A stretch of 64,000 nucleotides of DNA from Alistipes sp. (GTDB lineage Bacteria; Bacteroidota; Bacteroidia; Bacteroidales; Rikenellaceae). The position numbers were made by a program, and so were the translations under genes. The notes below the pieces were generated by a model, which saw only the letters and a program-made list of their open reading frames with translations, ran no database searches and was not told the DNA's origin. Shown piece by piece: positions 44,530 to 53,172 of the stretch; position 1 is the stretch's first letter, and each line of letters begins with the position of its first letter. The DNA lies in assembly GCF_020026455.1 (NCBI RefSeq), contig NZ_JAHHQJ010000003.1:156572-220571 (forward strand), given 5' to 3'.

Positions 44530-46020
44530 TTATTTGCTCAACCGTACAATCTTACAGGCATAAGCATTGAGTTCCACAACTAATTTATCCGTTTCTCCTT
44601 CATCCTCGTGTTTCCACAAATCACGGACTTTCAATTTCCCCTCTATACCGATCTCCGAAAGACTTAGTTCGCAGGTCGTCTTTTCCTTGTCGCGGTTGAA
44701 AAAACCCACGATGTAGTCACCGTCGGACATCCGGCCGTACCAAATCCGGTTCTTTTCAGTGTCGGTCACATCGCCCGAAAGGGGCTTTCCGACGAATCTG
44801 TCGGCATTCAGCGCCAGCATTTCCTCATTCTGATAAAATCTCAGGTTATCCCCTATGGTGTTGTGCCGGTCAGCCACCGTTACCGGACCTCCGGCCAGCA
44901 ACTGCAACGAAACGACCGACTCTTTCGCCGCATCGGAGTCAAAGGTGTTCAGACGGATAAAATCGCCATCGGGAATCACCTGATTCCGCCCCGTCACCTT
45001 CGACCAGTATACAAATCCGTCGAACATGTTCATGCAGTTGGGCCAGCCTTCATAGATCTTGCCCCGGTGGTCGTCGGAAAAATGGTTCCATCCGCCCTGG
45101 CCCGTATCAGCCACAATGCGCACCATATTCCCGTATTTCCGTTCCAGTTCGGCATTGTTTTTAAGATGCGGCATAACCAACGAAGTAAAAATCCCGTAAC
45201 GGGCGGCCGAAGTACAGATATACTCCAATGCCTGCTCATAACAGGCTCTTCCATAACCTCTTCCCACCAGTCCGTTTCCCCAGAAAACCTCCATACCACG
45301 GTCAAATCCATCTTCGTACCAACTGAGGAAGTCCATGCGGATGTACTCCACCCCCAATTTCTTATAATGTCTGAAAAAACCGTCAATATATTCTTTTGCT
45401 CCTTTATGGGTGGCGACCACATAGGTAAAAAACTTATCCGGCTCGTTCGGATGTGCCACGACGTCGCTTTCGGGATCATACCTCAATTGACCCAATGTAA
45501 TATTGTCGGTGTTCTGCACAGGCGTTTCATCTTTGCCGTGCAACCACAACGGGTTGTCGTACACGCCGAGCTTCAACCCTTTTGCCTTGCATTTGGCCAC
45601 CAGATCCTTCAAATACATGCTGCCGTATTTGTCCATGTATCCATGTTCGTTGCGTTCGCACAGCATCGGAATAAATCCATCCGTACAGAGCATGTCGTAA
45701 CCATAGGGTTTCAAATTCCGGGCAACCCAGTCGATTGTTTTGTCCCACTCTTCCTCGCTCATATCCATCTGATATTCCGGAATCCCGGCATCAGCCATCT
45801 CCATACAGAATTCATACACGCTCCAATAGAGCGGGGCTTTGAATCGGTGAATATTGCTGATATCCACCTCTTCGTCATGATCCGGCAGGCCCGCCTCATC
45901 ATCGGACGTCATGTCCGGAGCCCATGCCCTACCTTCATCCTTACAACTTGCAGAAGAAAAAGAAGCTATCATCAACAAGCAAAACAAAGTTATATTCTTA
46001 CACCTCATGCTCCGTCCCAT
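44530..46020 (-). CDS. GH27-like (clan GH-D) lipoprotein glycosidase, copy B
   Basis: A 496-residue lipoprotein (SASC, Cys26) sharing most motifs with copy A: FKAPLYWSVYEFC, GLKLGVYDNPLW, Asp230 in VEYIRMDFLSWYED, Asp305 in RIVADTGQGGW, NMFDGFVYWS and VVSLQLLAGGPVTVADRHN. It carries a small insert after WYEDGFD (EVFWGNGL) absent from copy A, which could reshape the substrate cleft. Both candidate catalytic Asp residues are kept, so both copies are probably active. The start is ATG 46020; ATG 46008 is an alternative. The gap to the SusE/F-like gene is 44 bases. Confidence 0.6.
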   Translation of the reverse strand: MGRSMRCKNITLFCLLMIASFSSASCKDEGRAWAPDMTSDDEAGLPDHDEEVDISNIHRFKAPLYWSVYEFCMEMADAGIPEYQMDMSEEEWDKTIDWVARNLKPYGYDMLCTDGFIPMLCERNEHGYMDKYGSMYLKDLVAKCKAKGLKLGVYDNPLWLHGKDETPVQNTDNITLGQLRYDPESDVVAHPNEPDKFFTYVVATHKGAKEYIDGFFRHYKKLGVEYIRMDFLSWYEDGFDRGMEVFWGNGLVGRGYGRACYEQALEYICTSAARYGIFTSLVMPHLKNNAELERKYGNMVRIVADTGQGGWNHFSDDHRGKIYEGWPNCMNMFDGFVYWSKVTGRNQVIPDGDFIRLNTFDSDAAKESVVSLQLLAGGPVTVADRHNTIGDNLRFYQNEEMLALNADRFVGKPLSGDVTDTEKNRIWYGRMSDGDYIVGFFNRDKEKTTCELSLSEIGIEGKLKVRDLWKHEDEGETDKLVVELNAYACKIVRLSK

Positions 46021-46064
46021 TTTAAAGCGAGTGCAGACTGTTTGGGTCTGCACTCGCAGGATTA

Positions 46065-47558
46065 CTAATTTTTCTTTTCAAATTTAATTTTATTGGTCAA
46101 TACGTTCAGTTCCACACGGTATCGACCCGCTTCACTGTCTTCGACTTTCCATTTGCAGTCGTTGCCACCCGGTTCGACCAGCTGGACATCGGTCACGGCG
46201 AGAGACGCCGTTCCGTTTTCCCCCACCTGTTTGGGCATGTAGCAGGTGATTGCAAAATTTCCATCTACATTTATCGGACATTTGAAGGTTCCGGCTTTTA
46301 AATCGCCTTCCCAATAGAACGTTCCTTTGGCAGCCTTGAAATCATAGACGAAGGGCTCTCTCCCCTGCACCCAACCGGCAGGAGTCGCATCACCCAACAT
46401 CCATATTTCCTTGCAAGGCAGGTCATCCGGGATACGCTGCAAGAGTTTGAAGTCGATGGTCATGGAGTACATGTTCAGCGTCACCCGGTAGTTGCCTTCC
46501 TTGGTAATGTTCCATTTGTAGTCGTGTCCCTGTATCCCGGCCTCGATGCGCTCCATCCGGTTGTCTCCGAATTCATGAGTCCCGTTTTCCACCGGCATCA
46601 GCCATGGCACGTTCCAGTCGCCCTTCAGCGCCAACGGGAATTTCATCTCTCCGACCTTCAGGGGACCTTCGTAATAGAAAGCCACCTGGTTGACCGGATC
46701 CTTCTTCAGTTTTGTTGAATTCAGAATCTCCCAACCGGCCGGAGTCGCATTTCCCACCATCCAAACATCCTTATAGTCGGTAGTCGGATATTCCGCCTCC
46801 AAAGTTTCGGCTTCGATATTCAACTTCAGCGCATAAAATCCGGTTTTGTCAATGGTAAAGAGGGTTTCGTTGCCGGTTTCCTGCTCGTTGAAGACCACTC
46901 CTCCGTCGGCACCCTGCGTATAGGAGGGCGACTGGCCGGCGGTATTCAGGACAAACTTGTAGGAACCCTCCTGCATCATGCCGCACCAGGTGTATTCCTC
47001 CTCCGAGATCACCTCCGTCATTTTCAGCGCATTATCCGGATCGGAGGCGCCTTCGAGAGCCGTTCCCACGACATAGATGTCGTACGGCTGTACGTCATAC
47101 CCCACCACATCAAACCGCACGGTCGACAGTTCGGGTTTCACATAATAGTCGGAGCCTTCCATCTCCGCGATGACTTCAGCCTCCAAAGTTGCTTTTTCAC
47201 CGGGAGCGATTTTCCAGCTCGCCAGCAGAGCATTCAGCTTCTTATGGGTAAAGCTCACGCTGTACTCGCCTTCCGGAATTTTCATTTTTTCAATGGCCGA
47301 GCCGAAAAAATTATCGGCAATGTCCATCTTAAAATAGTAGGTCACCTTGGCACCCTCAGGGGCATTGGTTACCCCATTCCATGAAAAAGCGACCGCCTCC
47401 TTTCTACTGAGTTTCTGATCCAACTCGACATATTCATGCGACACTTGCAGGAGCATGGTATCGTCGGGACGCTCTATCCGATAACGCATATCTTCGTCCT
47501 CACAGCCCACAACCAAACAAGAGAGCATTGCCAGTAAAAAAAAGATTTTATTTTTCAT
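46065..47558 (-). CDS. SusE/SusF-like outer-membrane carbohydrate-binding lipoprotein
   Basis: A 497-residue surface lipoprotein (VVGC, Cys19). The N-terminal ~140 residues form the SusE Ig-like domain (VAFSWNGVTNAPEGAKVTYYFKMD). Three repeated binding modules follow, starting near YDIYVVGTAL, DVWMVGNATPAGWEI and EIWMLGDATPAGWVQ; the WM(V/L)G(N/D)ATPAGW strand is the typical SusE/F starch-binding module. Each module ends with a strand giving N-x-x-x-x-x-x-x-(F/L)E. The combination supports binding of an alpha-glucan at the surface. Lies 20 bases after susD. Confidence 0.88.
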   Translation of the reverse strand: MKNKIFFLLAMLSCLVVGCEDEDMRYRIERPDDTMLLQVSHEYVELDQKLSRKEAVAFSWNGVTNAPEGAKVTYYFKMDIADNFFGSAIEKMKIPEGEYSVSFTHKKLNALLASWKIAPGEKATLEAEVIAEMEGSDYYVKPELSTVRFDVVGYDVQPYDIYVVGTALEGASDPDNALKMTEVISEEEYTWCGMMQEGSYKFVLNTAGQSPSYTQGADGGVVFNEQETGNETLFTIDKTGFYALKLNIEAETLEAEYPTTDYKDVWMVGNATPAGWEILNSTKLKKDPVNQVAFYYEGPLKVGEMKFPLALKGDWNVPWLMPVENGTHEFGDNRMERIEAGIQGHDYKWNITKEGNYRVTLNMYSMTIDFKLLQRIPDDLPCKEIWMLGDATPAGWVQGREPFVYDFKAAKGTFYWEGDLKAGTFKCPINVDGNFAITCYMPKQVGENGTASLAVTDVQLVEPGGNDCKWKVEDSEAGRYRVELNVLTNKIKFEKKN

Positions 47559-47578
47559 TTTGCTTGATTTTATAGGGT

Positions 47579-49435
47579 TTATTTCCAGAACGGGAGTTGT
47601 CTCAGATTCTTGTTCTTATCCATTTCGCTCTGATGAATGGGGAGCCAGTAATAAGCCGGTTTATACACACGCGTCTGATAGGCCGTACGCACATAAAACG
47701 AGGCAGCGTCCTTTCCGCTATAGTTCATTCCGTACATGTCTCCATTCAGCGTTTTTTCAGCCTCTTTCCAACGGCGCAAATCGTCGTAACGCACCCCTTC
47801 TCCACAAAGCTCGACACGGCGTTCGGCACGAATGACCTTACGCACGGCATCCCGACTGTCGTCCACATGGATATTCCGGGCATCGCTCGGACCGAACGTA
47901 TAAGGACGAATGCCGGCACGTTCGCGGATCTTGTTCACATAGCTCAAAGCCTCCTCGCGGGCCATACGGTCATCCTTGGCCTCATTCAACGCCTCGGCAT
48001 AGTTCAAATACGCTTCACCCAAGCGGTAAATAATCCCGGGACGGTACTGGTAATTGTTCTCCTTGACATTCGTCTTGGGAGACACCCGCTTGCGGATAAG
48101 ATACCCGTTTTGAGGAGCATCGTGCGTATGCGTATTGTCTTTCTGTCCGTTAAAAAACTCGAATTTGCGTTTCTCGGCAGGGAAATAGGAGTTGTTAAAG
48201 GCTACGGATATGTAGAAGCGCGGTTCGCGATTGCAGTACATATTATACGTCCCCGCATACGTAATGGCACCCCCATTTACCTCATCGTCCCAAATCGTAT
48301 TATCGCGTTTTACATCTGACTCGGAGAATCCCTCGTCGTTGGCTTTCTCATAGGGAAGTCCGTCCTGCATAAAGAAGGCATCGACCAGCGACTGAGTTAC
48401 CCCCAATCCGCCGTTACCGCCACTGATGGTCGGAGTTGCGTGTCTTTCATACGTCCCGAAATCCGAGCTCGGACGTGCAAACAGGATTTCGGTATTCCCC
48501 TCGTCAAAACGCTTCAGGAATACGTTCTGATAAGACATGAACGGGTCAATACTTCCATCCGTATTCCGTTCCACATAGAGTTTATGCCCGGCCTTATCGG
48601 CCTCGTCGATCAACAGCTTGCAGGCCTTGACCGCATTTTCCCAACGTGCCGGGTCATGAACGGGACTGAAGATATTTTCCCCCTTCTCGTTCTTGTAATC
48701 CGCATAATCCGAATTTCCATTCACCAGCGGGCTGGCAGCAAAAAGCAACATGCGTGCCCGCACGGCCAAACACATGATGCTGGTAACGCGTCCGTATTTG
48801 CGGGCTTCGGTATATTTGGCAGGCAGGATCTTGGAAGCCTCGAGCATTTCCCTGTCGGCCCAGTCGATGACGGTGTAATAAGGCGCCTGCCCCTTCATCA
48901 GATCCGACAGCACGAAATCAGTCGGAGCGATATAATCGGGATCAAACGGAACGGCACCATACGTATTGGCCAGCAAATAGTAATAGTAGGCTTTCATGAA
49001 TTTGCACTCCGCCTTCATAAATTCCACCTCCTTTGCGCTTATGCCCTGTGCCGGAAGCGGATGTATGTGCTTCAGGAAAATGTTAGCCTCCCGGATACAT
49101 TGCGGAAGAAGCTTCCAATAATTTCCGTCCCAACCGCTGTTCGGGGTCCACTCTCCCAGAATATAGGGAATTACCTTCCACCCCCACTGCCGCCAACGTT
49201 CGGACGGCGTCTGGTCATCGGCCAGGATTTCCCAACCCAATGTGTTGGTATATCCCCAATAGGGATCGGGTATTGCCGAATAGATATTGGCAAGCCACCC
49301 CTCAATACGGGTTTTATCCTCAAAAACCATGGGAAGGGTCAATTCCGTATCAGCCTCTTTGTCAAGAAAGTCAGTGCAGGAAATCAAAGAAGTTGCAGCT
49401 GCAAATCCCAAAAGGATATTTTTGATAAATTTCAT
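47579..49435 (-). CDS. SusD-like glycan-binding lipoprotein, PUL2
   Basis: A 618-residue lipoprotein (LISC, Cys20), partner lid of the SusC barrel. The RagB/SusD core is visible: TDFLDKEADTELTLPMVFED at the N terminus, KAECKFMKAYYYYLLANTYG near 140, and the C-terminal PGIIYRLGEAYLNYAEALNEAKDD and RAERRVELCGEGVRYDDLRRW. Length is above the ~550 average, with extra loops in the middle. susC precedes it by 27 bases. Confidence 0.94.
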   Translation of the reverse strand: MKFIKNILLGFAAATSLISCTDFLDKEADTELTLPMVFEDKTRIEGWLANIYSAIPDPYWGYTNTLGWEILADDQTPSERWRQWGWKVIPYILGEWTPNSGWDGNYWKLLPQCIREANIFLKHIHPLPAQGISAKEVEFMKAECKFMKAYYYYLLANTYGAVPFDPDYIAPTDFVLSDLMKGQAPYYTVIDWADREMLEASKILPAKYTEARKYGRVTSIMCLAVRARMLLFAASPLVNGNSDYADYKNEKGENIFSPVHDPARWENAVKACKLLIDEADKAGHKLYVERNTDGSIDPFMSYQNVFLKRFDEGNTEILFARPSSDFGTYERHATPTISGGNGGLGVTQSLVDAFFMQDGLPYEKANDEGFSESDVKRDNTIWDDEVNGGAITYAGTYNMYCNREPRFYISVAFNNSYFPAEKRKFEFFNGQKDNTHTHDAPQNGYLIRKRVSPKTNVKENNYQYRPGIIYRLGEAYLNYAEALNEAKDDRMAREEALSYVNKIRERAGIRPYTFGPSDARNIHVDDSRDAVRKVIRAERRVELCGEGVRYDDLRRWKEAEKTLNGDMYGMNYSGKDAASFYVRTAYQTRVYKPAYYWLPIHQSEMDKNKNLRQLPFWK

Positions 49436-49462
49436 TGTTCAGTCTCTTTAGTTCATTCCACA

Positions 49463-52400
49463 TTAAAAAAGCACGTCTACGCCAAACATAAAGGAACGCA
49501 TGGACGGATATTTCAAACCGTCAGAGGTTGCCAGTTCCGGATCCCAGAGTTTGAACTTGGAAAAATAGAACAGGTTGTTCCCGCTGGCAAAGATGCGGAT
49601 ACTCTTCGCCTTGATTTTATTGACGATATTCTTCGGCAGGCTGTAACCGATTTCAAGAGTTTTCAACCGGAGGAAGCTCATGTTCTTCTTCCAGAAAGTC
49701 GAGGACCGGTTGTTGTTCGTATTGGTACTCTGGGAAAGACGCGGCCAAAAGACATCCTGAGAAGGATTCTCCTCGGTCCAGCAGTCCGTATAGTTGGTAT
49801 AGACGTTGCCCAGAACACCGGCACCGCTACCGGGAATGAAATAATCCGATCCGCCGATAATCCGGTAGGTGTCACCGCATCCCTGGAAGAAGAAACTCAG
49901 ATCCCAGTTCCGGAAATTGATATTTCCGCCAAAACCGTAGACGATGCGCGGATCGGTAGTCCCGCCGATATAACCTTCGTCGGCGCTGGTTATGTACCCA
50001 TCGTTATCCATGTCCCGGTATTTGATGTCGCCCGGACGCACTTCGCCGCCCAGTTGCGGGATGGGTATTCCCTCTTTCAGCTTTCCATCCACAAAATCAT
50101 CCTCAGTATAAAGCCCCAGGGCGTGCAGTCCCCACAGCGTATTGATTGAATGTCCGGTTATGGAACGATGGGTTCCCTTGACCGACTCCGGTTCGTCCCG
50201 TTCAATAATCTTATTCTTGGCATAGGTAAAGGTTCCTCTTACGCTGACGCTCCAATCCTTGTTGATCCGCTTGTTGTAGTTCAGCGACAGATCGACACCC
50301 TTGTTGTCCACCTTGCCATAGTTGGCATACGGACTGTTGATAAGTCCGGTTTGGGTGGGGATAGTGGCACGTTGCATGAAAATGCTGCTTCTGCGTTCTT
50401 TAAACAGGTCGATCTGGAAGTCGAGTTCGTTCCAAAGGCCTATTTCGATACCGATATTCGTTTTCAGGGCCTTCTCCCAAGTCAGATTTTCCACGCCGAC
50501 TTCTCCCTCCTGCACACCGGCACGATAGGTATCTCCCGTATATCCCCAGTTGTAACCATTGGCGTTTGCATTGATGGTTGTGATATAGGCGAAACGGCGT
50601 CCTCCGATATTGTCATTTCCGACCGATCCCACCGAAGCCCGGAGTTTCAGCTTGTTGATGACATCGCGCACAGGATCCATGAATTTCTCCTCGCTGATGA
50701 GCCATCCGAGCGCAAAGGACGGGAAAAAGCCGAAACGCTTGCCCTTGGCAAAGTTTTCCGAACCGTTGTATCCAAAGTTGAATTCAGAAATATAGCGGCG
50801 GTCGAACGTATACGAAAGACGTCCCGCAATACCTTGCGTGCGGTTCGGCTGAATATCTCCCCAATCATAGCTGCGCTGATTATACAAAAGGAGCGCATCC
50901 ACCATGTGTTTGTCATTAAAGGTCCGATTATAGCTGAGCGCCGCTTCCAGATAAACGCTCTGATTGCCATAATTCGCATTGCTGGAATGGTCCAGGAACT
51001 CGCTTCCGTATTTCAAGATGCTATGCACCAGTTCGCCTTCATCATTGCGAGATTTCGCCACGCTATAATAATCCGGCTCCCGGCCACGGGTCACAAAGTT
51101 CTCGTTGTAGGTATCAAACGCAAACGTAACCTTGGCTTTCAGTCCCGGAGTGATCATCTTGAGATTCTGCTCAACGGCAAACAAGGACTCCAGTTTGCTC
51201 CGTCCGCTACGATAATAACCGGTCTGCGTGCTCATAGCCCACGGATTGGAACGGTAGCCGCTGGCAATAGGAATGGTTCCATCCGAATACACGGCGGGGT
51301 GTACGAACGGAGGCGTTTCGAAAGCGGCGCTGAAAACAGCATCCGTCCCGCTGCGACTTTTATGCAGGTTCTGCAGGTAACCGCCTACATTAAAACGGAG
51401 CAGCGTCGTTTTAGTCAGGTCCAAATCGACATTCGCCCGGATGTTGTAACGGTTCAACTTGCTCTGGGTATCATAAGGCAGACTCTTATCGGCGGCCATA
51501 ATTCCGTTTTCGTGATAGAGAGATGCCGTCAGAGAATAGCGGAGTATTTCCGTTCCTCCGCTCACCGTAAGATTGGCACGGGTGGAGGTTGCATAATCTT
51601 TGGTAATGGCGTCGATCCAGTTTACATCCGGATATAAATCCTTGTCGTAGCCATAATAAGTTTTCAGGATCTGATCCTTTGTAAACATACGTTTCTCCGG
51701 ATCGCGCTCCAGAGCATTGAGCAGGCTCATGTATTCGGCAGCTCCGATAAATTCAGGGAGTTTGGTAGGCTCCGAAATGGACTGTTCGACACGGAGATTG
51801 ATCGAAGGGGCGGCTATTGCTCCGCGCTTCGTATTGATGATAATGACACCATTGGCTCCGCGCACGCCATACATGGCGCTGGCCGAGGCATCCTTCAAAA
51901 CAGAAAAAGATTCGATTTCAGCCGGATCAAGGTCATTCAGGCTGCGCTCCACACCATCGACCAACACCAGCGGCGAAGTGTTTCCGCTGAAAGAAGCAAT
52001 GCCTCGGATCCAGAAATTCGAGTTGTCGTATCCGGGTTCGCCCGACGGCTGTACGGCGATCACACCCGCCAACTGTCCGGCCAGATTGTTACTGAGCGAC
52101 CGGGAGGATCCGACTTGCAGGTTGGAGGGTTCTATGGTCTGCACTGAACCGATCACCGAGAGTTTCTTCTGGTTCCCAAAACCTACGACCACGACATCAT
52201 CCAACGCAGCCACATCCTCTTCCAACACAACATTGAAATTGATTTGATTTCCGACCACGATTTCCTTCGGTTTGAAGCCGATGTAAGAGATGTTAAGGAC
52301 GCTCTGTTTATTCGGCACCTCAAGATAGAAGTGTCCGTCCACATCGGTCACGGTTCCCTTCAGTTCATTTTTGATCGTCACATTAACCCCCGGGAGCGGA

Positions 52401-52552
52401 GACTTCTCCTTATCAACTATGGTTCCACTGATTCGGATACCTTTTGTCTGTTGTTGGGCAGCCACGTTTTCCGCCACGGAGTCGGCAGCATGAACCACGA
52501 AGAAGCCCGCCCACAAAAATAGTAGTGCAAGAATAGTAGTTTTTACTTTCAT
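49463..52552 (-). CDS. SusC-like TonB-dependent transporter, PUL2
   Basis: A 1029-residue outer-membrane importer. Signal peptide to about residue 23 (ILALLFLWAGFFVVHA), carboxypeptidase-like domain (ISGTIVDKEKSPLPGVNV, ~40-120), TonB box-like DDVVVVGFG near 130, plug with LVLVDGVERSLNDLDPAEIESFSVLKDASASAMYGVRGANGV, then the barrel ending SMRSFMFGVDVLF. First gene of the PUL2 operon; the start at ATG 52552 gives the signal peptide, whereas the open frame runs on to 52618. The 620 bases ahead hold its promoter, not clearly identified. Confidence 0.95.
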   Translation of the reverse strand: MKVKTTILALLFLWAGFFVVHAADSVAENVAAQQQTKGIRISGTIVDKEKSPLPGVNVTIKNELKGTVTDVDGHFYLEVPNKQSVLNISYIGFKPKEIVVGNQINFNVVLEEDVAALDDVVVVGFGNQKKLSVIGSVQTIEPSNLQVGSSRSLSNNLAGQLAGVIAVQPSGEPGYDNSNFWIRGIASFSGNTSPLVLVDGVERSLNDLDPAEIESFSVLKDASASAMYGVRGANGVIIINTKRGAIAAPSINLRVEQSISEPTKLPEFIGAAEYMSLLNALERDPEKRMFTKDQILKTYYGYDKDLYPDVNWIDAITKDYATSTRANLTVSGGTEILRYSLTASLYHENGIMAADKSLPYDTQSKLNRYNIRANVDLDLTKTTLLRFNVGGYLQNLHKSRSGTDAVFSAAFETPPFVHPAVYSDGTIPIASGYRSNPWAMSTQTGYYRSGRSKLESLFAVEQNLKMITPGLKAKVTFAFDTYNENFVTRGREPDYYSVAKSRNDEGELVHSILKYGSEFLDHSSNANYGNQSVYLEAALSYNRTFNDKHMVDALLLYNQRSYDWGDIQPNRTQGIAGRLSYTFDRRYISEFNFGYNGSENFAKGKRFGFFPSFALGWLISEEKFMDPVRDVINKLKLRASVGSVGNDNIGGRRFAYITTINANANGYNWGYTGDTYRAGVQEGEVGVENLTWEKALKTNIGIEIGLWNELDFQIDLFKERRSSIFMQRATIPTQTGLINSPYANYGKVDNKGVDLSLNYNKRINKDWSVSVRGTFTYAKNKIIERDEPESVKGTHRSITGHSINTLWGLHALGLYTEDDFVDGKLKEGIPIPQLGGEVRPGDIKYRDMDNDGYITSADEGYIGGTTDPRIVYGFGGNINFRNWDLSFFFQGCGDTYRIIGGSDYFIPGSGAGVLGNVYTNYTDCWTEENPSQDVFWPRLSQSTNTNNNRSSTFWKKNMSFLRLKTLEIGYSLPKNIVNKIKAKSIRIFASGNNLFYFSKFKLWDPELATSDGLKYPSMRSFMFGVDVLF

Positions 52553-53172
52553 AGTTTTTCCGATTAAAAGATTAGTGCCATTGGTTGCAATACCACAGTC
52601 CATTGAGCAGGACGCCATATCGCGGGAGCGGATACTCGCTGGCGATTCGGGATGTTACCCTCTGTTTTCGAATTTGAGGCTTGTTCTTTCGCATAGATTA
52701 GTATAAAATTTTAAAGTTGGTAAATAAGTATAAGCGACAAACGTCTCTTTTTTGGGAAAAGAAACAATACAAAAGTATTCGATAAAAAATCCAATCATAA
52801 TGAAGTGAGTGGCAAAGTAGTGATACGCACCGTCTATATCCAATTAAAACACTGTTTATCAACAATATGAAACTGGAAAGACCCCATAAAAAAGTAGTGA
52901 AACTATCAGCATCCTAAAGACGATTTTCATCCCATGGATCGCAAAACGGCGCAAAAAAGCTCCTGCGCATTTGTGCGCAGGATCCAAAAATCAGAAGGGA
53001 TTCCGAAAAGATGTGCAATGCCTTTCCCGGGCAGTCGGGATTTGGGATCCGCAGGAAACGGACCTCCTTCAAACCGGAAGAAAAAACGGAAAGGCCGGCG
53101 CCCCATCGTCATCGAATCACGACAGGGCAACCGGCGACACCGATTTTGTCACACGACCCACAAAAACTCTTT
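52553..53172. other. Regulatory region between susC and the SusR-type gene
   Basis: No supported gene. AT-rich next to susC, richer in GC toward 53100. One TAnnTTTG match on the minus strand, TACTTTTG at 52771-52778, lies about 220 bases before susC and lacks a -33 partner. The operator for the SusR-type regulator presumably lies here but could not be recognised. Confidence 0.4.

Noticed and set aside
52655..52843. 62-codon minus-strand ORF upstream of PUL2 susC
   Set aside because: No signal, motif or spacing support; it lies in the presumed regulatory region.
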